64,000 bases of DNA from Paratinospora sagittata (Eukaryota > Streptophyta > Magnoliopsida > Ranunculales > Menispermaceae). The notes beneath the pieces were generated by a model. That model worked only from the letters and a program-made list of their open reading frames with translations, made no database searches and had not been told where the DNA came from. The DNA is taken from the NCBI GenBank assembly GCA_035771175.1, contig CM069603.1, positions 20,498,286 to 20,562,285 on the forward strand. Reading direction: 5' to 3'. The translations under genes were made by a program, and so were the position numbers. This document shows positions 52,791 to 63,500 of this stretch, piece after piece (positions within the stretch are counted from its first letter, which is position 1; every line of letters starts with the position of its first letter).

Positions 52791-55700
52791 GGCTTCGAAT
52801 TGAATCAAAATTGCAATCTGTCTTGATGTTCAGCTAGTTCTTCATTTTATCCCTTGTGTGCTAAGATTTGCAGAGGCTATCCATTGTTTAAAACTCTAAG
52901 TATGTGAAGTGGTCTCGGTAAGATAACACATCAAAGAGGAACACATCACCTGTTTTGCATCAAGAACACATCAAACAATAGCTTTCGATTTCTACAATGA
53001 TCAAGCTCGAAGAACGAAGACATATCTCATGTATAATGCATTAGTTTGATCTCTGGTGTGTAAGGCAACCCCTCGATCAACCTTAGCACTAAAACTCTGA
53101 AAATTGCAAAGTCTTCAAAATCACTTTCGATATAGTATTTCATTTTTACTAAAATGTTTTCCGAAAGGTTTTAATCATAATTTTAAAGAGTTTTGAATTA
53201 TTTAAAAGTGTTTATTCTTATATCAAAGTGTTTTGAGTCAATGAAATGGTTCTTGAGTGTCAAAATATTAATTTTTCAAAAATAAGGCTATCCAGCAATT
53301 GGCACGTCTTAGACTAAAATCTGATATTTCTAACGAGAAAAATGTGGGCACTTCTGCTTGCTCGATTTTTCTATTCCTTCACCGTTTTGCCAGGTTATCT
53401 TAATTGAAATATTCTCTAGTAACACCTAGATGATTCCCATTGTCTCGCACGCCCAAAAAACTTTAGATTGAACAATGTTTTGGATTCAAATCATTTTGTA
53501 GTACTCTTGCTCTTTAACCTTCAACTTCAAATTTTATAAAACACTTATTCTCTGATTTTCAAAAATACAACACGCACGATATTTGCAAGTTAGATTGAGG
53601 TTTTCGAAGAGTTTTTCAAGAGAAGAAAGTAATGATTCTTGCCTTTGCAAAAAATGGCTTCGAATTGAATCAAAATTTCAATCTGTCTTGATGTTCAGCT
53701 AGTTCTTCATTTTATCCCTTGTGTGCTAAGATTTGCAGAGGCTATCCATTGTTTAAAACTCTAAGTATATGAAGTGGTCTCGGTAAGATAACACATCAAA
53801 GAGGAACACATCACCTGTTTTGCATCAAGAACACATCAAACAATAGCTTTCGAATTCTACAATGATCAAGCTCGAAGAACGAAGACATATCTCATGTCTA
53901 ATGCATTAGTTTGATCTCTGGTGTGTAAGGCAACCCCTCGATCAACCTTAGCACTAAAACTCTGAAAATTGCAAAGTCTTCAAAATCACTTTCGATATAG
54001 TATTTCATTTTTACAAAAATGTTTTCCGAAAGGTTTAGTCATAATTTTAAAGAGTTTTGAATTATTTAAAAGTGTTTATTCTTATATCAAAGTGTTTTGA
54101 GTCAATGAAATGGTTCTTTAGTGTCAAAATATTAATTTTTCAAAAATAAGGCCATCCAGCAATTGGCACGTCTTAGACTAAAATCTGATATTTCTAACGA
54201 GAAAAATGTGGGCACTTCTGCTTGCTCGATTTTTCTATTCCTTCACCGTTTTGCCAGGTTATCTTAATTGAAATATTCTCTAGTAACACCTAGATGATTC
54301 CCATTGTCTCGCACGCCCAAAAAACTTTAGATTGAACAATGTTTTGAATTCAAATCATTTTGTAGTACTCTTGCTCTTTAACCTTCAACTTCAAATTTTA
54401 TAAAAAACTTATTCTCTGATTTTCAAAAATACAACACGCACGATATTTGCAAGTTAGATTGAGGTTTTCGAAGAGTTTTTCAAGAGAAGAAAGTAATGAT
54501 TCTTGCCTTTGCAAAAAAAGGCTTCGAATTGAATCAAAATTGCAATCTGTCTTGATGTTCAGCTAGTTCTTCATTTTATCCCTTGTGTGCTAAGATTTGC
54601 AGAGGCTATCCATTGTTTAAAACTCTAAGTATATGAAGTGGTCTCGGTAAGATAACACATCAAAGAGGAACACATCACCTGTTTTGCATCAAGAACACAT
54701 CAAACAATAGCTTTCGAATTCTACAATGATCAAGCTCGAAGAACGAAGACATATCTCATGTCTAATGCATTAGTTTGATCTCTGGTGTGTAGGGTAACCC
54801 CTCGATCAATCTTAGCACTAAAACTCTGAAAATTGCAAAGTCTTCAAAATCACTTTCGATATAGTATTTCATTTTTACTAAAATGTTTTCCGAAAGGTTT
54901 TAATCATAATTTTAAAGAGTTTTGAATTATTTAAAAGTGTTTATTCTTATATCAAAGTGTTTTGAGTCAATGAAATGGTTCTTGAGTGTCAAAATATTAA
55001 TTTTTCAAAAATAAGGCTATCCAGCAATTGGCACGTCTTAGACTAAAATCTGATATTTCTAACGAGAAAAATGTGGGCACTTCTGCTTGCTCGATTTTTC
55101 TATTCCTTCACCGTTTTGCCAGGTTATCTTAATTGAAATATTCTCTAGTAACACCTAGATGATTCCCATTGTCTCGCACGCCCAAAAAACTTTAGATTGA
55201 ACAATGTTTTGGATTCAAATCATTTTGTAGTACTCTTGCTCTTTAACCTTCAACTTCAAATTTTATAAAACACTTATTCTCTGATTTTCAAAAATACAAC
55301 ACGCACGATATTTGCAAGTTAGATTGAGGTTTTCGAAGAGTTTTTCAAGAGAATAAAGTAATGATTCTTGCCTTTGCAAAAAAGGGCTTCGAATTGAATC
55401 AAAATTTCAATCTGTCTTGATGTTCAGCTAGTTCTTCATTTTATCCCTTGTGTGCTAAGATTTGCAGAGGCTATCCATTGTTTAAAACTCTAAGTATATG
55501 AAGTGGTCTCGGTAAGATAACACATCAAAGAGGAACACATCACCTGTTTTGCATCAAGAACACATCAAACAATAGCTTTCGAATTCTACAATGATCAAGC
55601 TCGAAGAACGAAGACATATCTCATGTCTAATGCATTAGTTTGATCTCTGGTGTGTAAGGCAACCCCTCGATCAACCTTAGCACTAAAACTCTGAAAATTG

Positions 55701-56248
55701 CAAAGTCTTCAAAATCACTTTCGATATAGTATTTCATTTTTACAAAAATGTTTTCCGAAAGGTTTAGTCATAATTTTAAAGAGTTTTGAATTATTTAAAA
55801 GTGTTTATTCTTATATCAAAGTGTTTTGAGTCAATGAAATGGTTCTTTAGTGTCAAAATATTAATTTTTCAAAAATAAGGCTATCCAGCAATTGGCACGT
55901 CTTAGACTAAAATCTGATATTTCTAACGAGAAAAATGTGGGCACTTCTGCTTGCTCGATTTTTCTATTCCTTCACAGTTTTGCCAGGTTATCTTAATTGA
56001 AATATTCTCTAGTAACACCTAGATGATTCCCATTGTCTCGCACGCCCAAAAAACTTTAGATTGAACAATGTTTTGAATTCAAATCATTTTGTAGTACTCT
56101 TGCTCTTTAACCTTCAACTTCAAATTTTATAAAAAACTTATTCTCTGATTTTCAAAAATACAACACGCACGATATTTGCAAGTTAGATTGAGGTTTTCGA
56201 AGAGTTTTTCAAGAGAAGAAAGTAATGATTCTTGCCTTTGCAAAAAAG
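52791..56248 (+). repeat. Dimer higher-order repeat, two copies (units 62-63 and 64-65)
   Basis: The offset is 1729 bp. Units 62 and 64 share GGTTCTTGAGTG and TTTTGGATTC. Units 63 and 65 share AAAATTTC, GGCAACCCC, GGTTTAGTCATAA and AAAAAACTT. The first copy has more private changes: AAGTATGTGAAG, CGATTTCTAC (first EcoRI site lost) and ATGTATAATGC in unit 62, and AAAAAATGGC and GGCCATCC in unit 63. Unit 62 also differs from 64 by GGCAACC instead of GGGTAACC, so the block edge may lie inside it. Confidence 0.87.
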
Positions 56249-57247
56249 GGCTTCGAATTGAATCAAAATTGCAATCTGTCTTGATGTTCAACTAGTTCTT
56301 CATTTTATCCCTTGTGTGCTAAGATTTGCAGAGGCTATCCATTGTTTAAAACTCTAAGTATATGAAGTGGTCTCGGTAAGATAACACATCAAAGAGGAAC
56401 ACATCACCTGTTTTGCATCAAGAACACATCAAACAATAGCTTTCGAATTCTACAATGATCAAGCTCGAAGAACGAAGACATATCTCATGTCTAATGCATT
56501 AGTTTGATCTCTGGTGTGTAGGGTAACCCCTCGATCAATCTTAGCACTAAAACTCTGAAAATTGCAAAGTCTTCAAAATCACTTTCGATATAGTATTTCA
56601 TTTTTACTAAAATGTTTTCCGAAAGGTTTTAATCATAATTTTAAAGAGTTTTGAATTATTTAAATGTGTTTATTCTTATATCAAAGTGTTTTGAGTCAAT
56701 GAAATGGTTCTTGAGTGTCAAAATATTAATTTTTCAAAAATAAGGCTATCCAGCAATTGGCACGTCTTAGACTAAAATCTGATATTTCTAACGAGAAAAA
56801 TGTGGGCACTTCTGCTTGCTCGATTTTTCTATTCCTTCACCGTTTTGCCAGGTTATCTTAATTGAAATATTCTCTAGTAACACCTAGATGATTCCCATTG
56901 TCTCGCACGCCCAAAAAACTTTAGATTGAACAATGTTTTGGATTCAAATCATTTTGTAGTACTCTTGCTCTTTAACCTTCAACTTCAAATTTTATAAAAC
57001 ACTTATTCTCTGATTTTCAAAAATACAACACGCACGATATTTGCAAGTTAGATTGAGGTTTTCGAAGAGTTTTTGAAGAGAAGAAAGTAATGATTCTTGC
57101 CTTTGCAAAAAAGGGCTTCGAATTGAATCAAAATTGCAATCTGTCTTGATGTTCAGCTAGTTCTTCATTTTATCCCTTGTGTGCTAAGATTTGCAGAGGC
57201 TATCCATTGTTTAAAACTCTAAGTATATGAAGTGGTCTCGGTAAGAT

Positions 57248-57295
57248 AACACATCAAAGAGGAACACATCACCTGTTTTGCATCAAGAACACATC
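57248..57295 (+). repeat. Three ACACATC motifs inside the unit
   Basis: AACACATC occurs at 57248-57255, 57263-57270 and 57288-57295, spaced 15 and 25 bases apart, with a related GCATCAAG between the second and third. The cluster is present in nearly every unit of the array with few changes (unit 2 has ACGCATC in the first motif, unit 21 has ACCCATC in the third). It could be a relic of a short ancestral repeat or a protein-binding cluster. The sequence does not say which. Confidence 0.6.
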
Positions 57296-57355
57296 AAACA
57301 ATAGCTTTCGAATTCTACAATGATCAAGCTCGAAGAACGAAGACATATCTCATGT

Positions 57356-57367
57356 CTAATGCATTAG
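57356..57367. repeat. 12-bp perfect palindrome CTAATGCATTAG
   Basis: This is a perfect inverted repeat centred on ATGCAT. It is kept in nearly every unit. Exceptions that I see are units 3 and 6 (CTAGTGCATTAG), unit 8 (CTACTGCATTAG), unit 33 (CTAACGCATTAG) and unit 62 (ATAATGCATTAG). Conservation as such is expected in a homogenised array, so it is only a candidate site for a dimeric DNA-binding protein. Confidence 0.6.
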
Positions 57368-57801
57368 TTTGATCTCTGGTGTGTAGGGTAACCCCTCGAT
57401 CAATCTTAGCACTAAAACTCTGAAAATTGCAAAGTCTTCAAAATCACTTTCGATATAGTATTTCATTTTTACTAAAATGTTTTCCGAAAGGTTTTAATCA
57501 TGATTTTAAAGAGTTTTGAATTATTTAAAAGTGTTTATTCTTATATCAAAGTGTTTTGAGTCAATGAAATGGTTCTTTAGTGTCAAAATATTAATTTTTC
57601 AAAAATAAGGCTATCCAGCAATTGGCACGTCTTAGACCAAAATCTGATATTTCTAACGAGAAAAATGTGGGCACTTCTGCTTGCTCGATTTTTCTATTCC
57701 TTCACCGTTTTGCCAGGTTATCTTAATTGAAATATTCTCTAGTAACACCTAGATGATTCCCATTGTCTCGCACGCCCAAAAAACTTTAGATTGAACAATG
57801 T

Positions 57802-57813
57802 TTTGAATTCAAA
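57802..57813. repeat. 12-bp palindrome TTTGAATTCAAA with an EcoRI site
   Basis: This perfect palindrome is present in most units of the left and central zones. In many right-zone units a single change gives TTTGGATTCAAA (first in unit 51, then units 55, 58, 61, 62, 64, 66, 68, 69, 71, 73 and 74), destroying both the palindrome and the EcoRI site. Units 28, 30, 32 and 34 instead carry TTTGAATTAAAA. With the other EcoRI site near base 197 of the unit, it would give fragments of about 495 and 370 bp from unmutated units. Confidence 0.65.
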
Positions 57814-60573
57814 TCATTTTGTAGTACTCTTGCTCTTTAACCTTCAACTTCAAATTTTATAAAACACTTATTCTCTGATTTTCAAAAATACAACACGCAC
57901 GATATTTGCAAGTTAGATTGAGGTTTTCGAAGAGTTTTTGAAGAGAAGAAAGTAATGATTCTTGCCTTTGCAAAAAAGGGCTTCGAATTGAATCAAAATT
58001 GCAATCTGTCTTGATGTTCAGCTAGTTCTTCATTTTATCCCTTGTGTGCTAAGATTTGCAGAGGCTATCCATTGTTTAAAACTCTAAGTATATGAAGTGG
58101 TCTCGGTAAGATAACACATCAAAGAGGAACACATCACCTGTTTTGCATCAAGAACACATCAAACAATAGCTTTCGAATTCTACAATGATCAAGCTCGAAG
58201 AACGAAGACATATCTCATGTCTAATGCATTAGTTTGATCTCTGGTGTGTAGGGTAACCCCTCGATCAATCTTAGCACTAAAACTCTAAAAATTGCAAAGT
58301 CTTCAAAATCACTTTCGATATAGTATTTCATTTTTACTAAAATGTTTTCCGAAAGGTTTTACTCATAATTTTAAAGAGTTTTGAATTATTTAAAAGTGTT
58401 TATTCTTATATCAAAGTGTTTTGAGTCAATGAAATGGTTCTTTAGTGTCAAAATATTGATTTTTCAAAAATAAAGCTATCCAGCAATTGGCACGTCTTAG
58501 ACTAAAATCTGATATTTCTAACGAGAAAAATGTGGGCACTTCTGCTTGCTCGATTTTTCTATTCCTTCACCGTTTTGCCAGGTTATCTTAATTGAAATAT
58601 TCTCTAGTAACACCTAGATGATTCCCATTGTCTCGCACGCCCAAAAAACTTTAGATTGAACAATGTTTTGGATTCAAATCATTTTGTAGTACTCTTGCTC
58701 TTTAACCTTCAACTTCAAATTTTATAAAACACTTATTCTCTAATTTTCAAAAATACAACACGCACGATATTTGCAAGTTAGATTGAGGTTTTCGAAGAGT
58801 TTTTGAAGAGAAGAAAGTAATGATTCTTGCCTTTGCAAAAAAGGGCTTCGAATTGAATCAAAATTGCAATCTGTCTTGATGTTCAACTAGTTCTTCATTT
58901 TATCCCTTGTGTGCTAAGATTTGCAGAGGCTATCCATTGTTTAAAACTCTAAGTATATGAAGTGGTCTCGGTAAGATAACACATCAAAGAGGAACACATC
59001 ACCTGTTTTGCATCAAGAACACATCAAACAATAGCTTTCGAATTCTACAATGATCAAGCTCGAAGAACGAAGACATATCTCATGTCTAATGCATTAGTTT
59101 GATCTCTGGTGTGTAGGGTAACCCCTCGATCAATCTTAGCACTAAAACTCTGAAAATTGCAAAGTCTTCAAAATCACTTTCGATATAGTATTTCATTTTT
59201 ACTAAAATGTTTTCCGAAAGGTTTTAATCATAATTTTAAAGAGTTTTGAATTATTTAAATGTGTTTATTCTTATATCAAAGTGTTTTGAGTCAATGAAAT
59301 GGTTCTTGAGTGTCAAAATATTAATTTTTCAAAAATAAGGCTATCCAGCAATTGGCACGTCTTAGACTAAAATCTGATATTTCTAACGAGAAAAATGTGG
59401 GCACTTCTGCTTGCTCGATTTTTCTATTCCTTCACCGTTTTGCCAGGTTATCTTAATTGAAATATTCTCTAGTAACACCTAGATGATTCCCATTGTCTCG
59501 CACGCCCAAAAAACTTTAGATTGAACAATGTTTTGGATTCAAATCATTTTGTAGTACTCTTGCTCTTTAACCTTCAACTTCAAATTTTATAAAACACTTA
59601 TTCTCTGATTTTCAAAAATACAACACGCACGATATTTGCAAGTTAGATTGAGGTTTTCGAAGAGTTTTTGAAGAGAAGAAAGTAATGATTCTTGCCTTTG
59701 CAAAAAAGGGCTTCGAATTGAATCAAAATTGCAATCTGTCTTGATGTTCAGCTAGTTCTTCATTTTATCCCTTGTGTGCTAAGATTTGCAGAGGCTATCC
59801 ATTGTTTAAAACTCTAAGTATATGAAGTGGTCTCGGTAAGATAACACATCAAAGAGGAACACATCACCTGTTTTGCATCAAGAACACATCAAACAATAGC
59901 TTTCGAATTCTACAATGATCAAGCTCGAAGAACGAAGACATATCTCATGTCTAATGCATTAGTTTGATCTCTGGTGTGTAGGGTAACCCCTCGATCAATC
60001 TTAGCACTAAAACTCTGAAAATTGCAAAGTCTTCAAAATCACTTTCGATATAGTATTTCATTTTTACTAAAATGTTTTCCGAAAGGTTTTAATCATGATT
60101 TTAAAGAGTTTTGAATTATTTAAAAGTGTTTATTCTTATATCAAAGTGTTTTGAGTCAATGAAATGGTTCTTTAGTGTCAAAATATTAATTTTTCAAAAA
60201 TAAGGCTATCCAGCAATTGGCACGTCTTAGACCAAAATCTGATATTTCTAACGAGAAAAATGTGGGCACTTCTGCTTGCTCGATTTTTCTATTCCTTCAC
60301 CGTTTTGCCAGGTTATCTTAATTGAAATATTCTCTAGTAACACCTAGATGATTCCCATTGTCTCGCACGCCCAAAAAACTTTAGATTGAACAATGTTTTG
60401 AATTCAAATCATTTTGTAGTACTCTTGCTCTTTAACCTTCAACTTCAAATTTTATAAAACACTTATTCTCTGATTTTCAAAAATACAACACGCACGATAT
60501 TTGCAAGTTAGATTGAGGTTTTCGAAGAGTTTTTGAAGAGAAGAAAGTAATGATTCTTGCCTTTGCAAAAAAG

Positions 60574-63500
60574 GGCTTCGAATTGAATCAAAATTGCAAT
60601 CTGTCTTGATGTTCAGCTAGTTCTTCATTTTATCCCTTGTGTGCTAAGATTTGCAGAGGCTATCCATTGTTTAAAACTCTAAGTATATGAAGTGGTCTCG
60701 GTAAGATAACACATCAAAGAGGAACACATCACCTGTTTTGCATCAAGAACACATCAAACAATAGCTTTCGAATTCTACAATGATCAAGCTCGAAGAACGA
60801 AGACATATCTCATGTCTAATGCATTAGTTTGATCTCTGGTGTGTAGGGTAACCCCTCGATCAATCTTAGCACTAAAACTCTAAAAATTGCAAAGTCTTCA
60901 AAATCACTTTCGATATAGTATTTCATTTTTACTAAAATGTTTTCCGAAAGGTTTTACTCATAATTTTAAAGAGTTTTGAATTATTTAAAAGTGTTTATTC
61001 TTATATCAAAGAGTTTTGAGTCAATGAAATGGTTCTTTAGTGTCAAAATATTGATTTTTCAAAAATAAAGCTATCCAGCAATTGGCACGTCTTAGACTAA
61101 AATCTGATATTTCTAACGAGAAAAATGTGGGCACTTCTGCTTGCTCGATTTTTCTATTCCTTCACCGTTTTGCCAGGTTATCTTAATTGAAATATTCTCT
61201 AGTAACACCTAGATGATTCCCATTGTCTCGCACGCCCAAAAAACTTTAGATTGAACAATGTTTTGGATTCAAATCATTTTGTAGTACTCTTGCTCTTTAA
61301 CCTTCAACTTCAAATTTTATAAAACACTTATTCTCTAATTTTCAAAAATACAACACGCACGATATTTGCAAGTTAGATTGAGGTTTTCGAAGAGTTTTTG
61401 AAGAGAAGAAAGTAATGATTCTTGCCTTTGCAAAAAAGGGCTTCGAATTGAATCAAAATTGCAATCTGTCTTGATGTTCAACTAGTTCTTCATTTTATCC
61501 CTTGTGTGCTAAGATTTGCAGAGGCTATCCATTGTTTAAAACTCTAAGTATATGAAGTGGTCTCGGTAAGATAACACATCAAAGAGGAACACATCACCTG
61601 TTTTGCATCAAGAACACATCAAACAATAGCTTTCGAATTCTACAATGATCAAGCTCGAAGAACGAAGACATATCTCATGTCTAATGCATTAGTTTGATCT
61701 CTGGTGTGTAGGGTATCCCCTCGATCAATCTTAGCACTAAAACTCTGAAAATTGCAAAGTCTTCAAAATCACTTTCGATATAGTATTTCATTTTTACTAA
61801 AATGTTTTCCGAAAGGTTTTAATCATAATTTTAAAGAGTTTTGAATTATTTAAATGTGTTTATTCTTATATCAAAGTGTTTTGAGTCAATGAAATGGTTC
61901 TTGAGTGTCAAAATATTAATTTTTCAAAAATAAGGCTATCCAGCAATTGGCACGTCTTAGACTAAAATCTGATATTTCTAACGAGAAAAATGTGGGCACT
62001 TCTGCTTGCTCGATTTTTCTATTCCTTCACCGTTTTGCCAGGTTATCTTAATTGAAATATTCTCTAGTAACACCTAGATGATTCCCATTGTCTCGCACGC
62101 CCAAAAAACTTTAGATTGAACAATGTTTTGAATTCAAATCATTTTGTAGTACTCTTGCTCTTTAACCTTCAACTTCAAATTTTATAAAACACTTATTCTC
62201 TGATTTTCAAAAATACAACACGCACGATATTTGCAAGTTAGATTGAGGTTTTCGAAGAGTTTTTGAAGAGAAGAAAGTAATGATTCTTGCCTTTGCAAAA
62301 AAGGGCTTCGAATTGAATCAAAATTGCAATCTGTCTTGATGTTCAGCTAGTTCTTCATTTTATCCCTTGTGTGCTAAGATTTGCAGAGGCTATCCATTGT
62401 TTAAAACTCTAAGTATATGAAGTGGTCTCGGTAAGATAACACATCAAAGAGGAACACATCACCTGTTTTGCATCAAGAACACATCAAACAATAGCTTTCG
62501 AATTCTACAATGATCAAGCTCGAAGAACGAAGACATATCTCATGTCTAATGCATTAGTTTGATCTCTGGTGTGTAGGGTAACCCCTCGATCAATCTTAGC
62601 ACTAAAACTCTAAAAATTGCAAAGTCTTCAAAATCACTTTCGATATAGTATTTCATTTTTACTAAAATGTTTTCCGAAAGGTTTTACTCATAATTTTAAA
62701 GAGTTTTGAATTATTTAAAAGTGTTTATTCTTATATCAAAGTGTTTTGAGTCAATGAAATGGTTCTTTAGTGTCAAAATATTGATTTTTCAAAAATAAAG
62801 CTATCCAGCAATTGGCACGTCTTAGACTAAAATCTGATATTTCTAACGAGAAAAATGTGGGCACTTCTGCTTGCTCGATTTTTCTATTCCTTCACCGTTT
62901 TGCCAGGTTATCTTAATTGAAATATTCTCTAGTAACACCTAGATGATTCCCATTGTCTCGCACGCCCAAAAAACTTTAGATTGAACAATGTTTTGGATTC
63001 AAATCATTTTGTAGTACTCTTGCTCTTTAACCTTCAACTTCAAATTTTATAAAACACTTATTCTCTAATTTTCAAAAATACAACACGCACGATATTTGCA
63101 AGTTAGATTGAGGTTTTCGAAGAGTTTTTGAAGAGAAGAAAGTAATGATTCTTGCCTTTGCAAAAAAGGGCTTCGAATTGAATCAAAATTGCAATCTGTC
63201 TTGATGTTCAACTAGTTCTTCATTTTATCCCTTGTGTGCTAAGATTTGCAGAGGCTATCCATTGTTTAAAACTCTAAGTATATGAAGTGGTCTCGGTAAG
63301 ATAACACATCAAAGAGGAACACATCACCTGTTTTGCATCAAGAACACATCAAACAATAGCTTTCGAATTCTACAATGATCAAGCTCGAAGAACGAAGACA
63401 TATCTCATGTCTAATGCATTAGTTTGATCTCTGGTGTGTAGGGTAACCCCTCGATCAATCTTAGCACTAAAACTCTGAAAATTGCAAAGTCTTCAAAATC

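Larger units (their letters stand above)
57114..57978 (+). repeat. Representative 865-bp satellite unit (unit 67) with internal map
   Basis: This unit has the modal length and is a convenient reference. A hand count gives 284 G+C in 865 bases, 33%. In order it holds: the GGCTTCGAA start; a region with three ACACATC motifs (57248-57295); an EcoRI site GAATTC (57310-57315); the palindrome CTAATGCATTAG (57356-57367); a GGGTAACCC inverted repeat; a very AT-rich stretch of about 180 bases (57421-57600); a more G+C-balanced stretch (57601-57780); a second EcoRI site inside the palindrome TTTGAATTCAAA (57802-57813); and a purine-rich end leading into the A-run before the next unit. All six frames are interrupted by stops. 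The ten-base word AGGCTATCCA occurs twice, 411 bases apart, which could be chance or a faint trace of an older sub-repeat. Confidence 0.95.
56249..61438 (+). repeat. Trimer higher-order repeat, two copies (units 66-68 and 69-71)
   Basis: The period is exactly 2595 bp. First members (66, 69) share GTTCAACTAG, TTAAATGTGTT, GGTTCTTGAGTG and TTTTGGATTC. Second members (67, 70) share AATCATGATTTT, TAGACCAAAATC and GAATTC. Third members (68, 71) share ACTCTAAAA, TTTTACTCATAA, ATTGATTTTTC, AATAAAGC and TCTCTAATTTT. Nearly all units end with TTTTTGAAGAG. The only clear private changes are point changes such as AAAGAGTTTTGAG in unit 71. Members 67/70 and 68/71 are relatives of 54/57/60 and 55/58/61 in the upstream trimer; the first member replaces the GGTTTAGTC type. 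Confidence 0.94.

Noticed and set aside
57114..57126. GGCTTCGAATTGA as a polymerase III B box
   Set aside because: It resembles GGTTCGAATCC only in the TTCGAAT core; the flanking bases do not fit, and I find no A box at a suitable distance upstream and no tRNA-like fold.
57326..57345. CENP-B box-like site around CTCGAAGAACGAAG
   Set aside because: It has the TTCG on the opposite strand, but the required ANNCGGG half is absent. No CENP-B box was found in the unit.
57385..57395. TAGGGTAACCC resembling telomere repeat
   Set aside because: It occurs once per unit, as an inverted repeat (GGGTAACCC) and not as tandem TTTAGGG or TTAGGG. Many units have GGCAACC or AAGGTAACC instead.
57421..57600. 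AT-rich stretch as a replication origin or promoter
   Set aside because: It is simply the most AT-rich part of each unit. No TATA-initiator arrangement or other specific signal can be supported from sequence alone.
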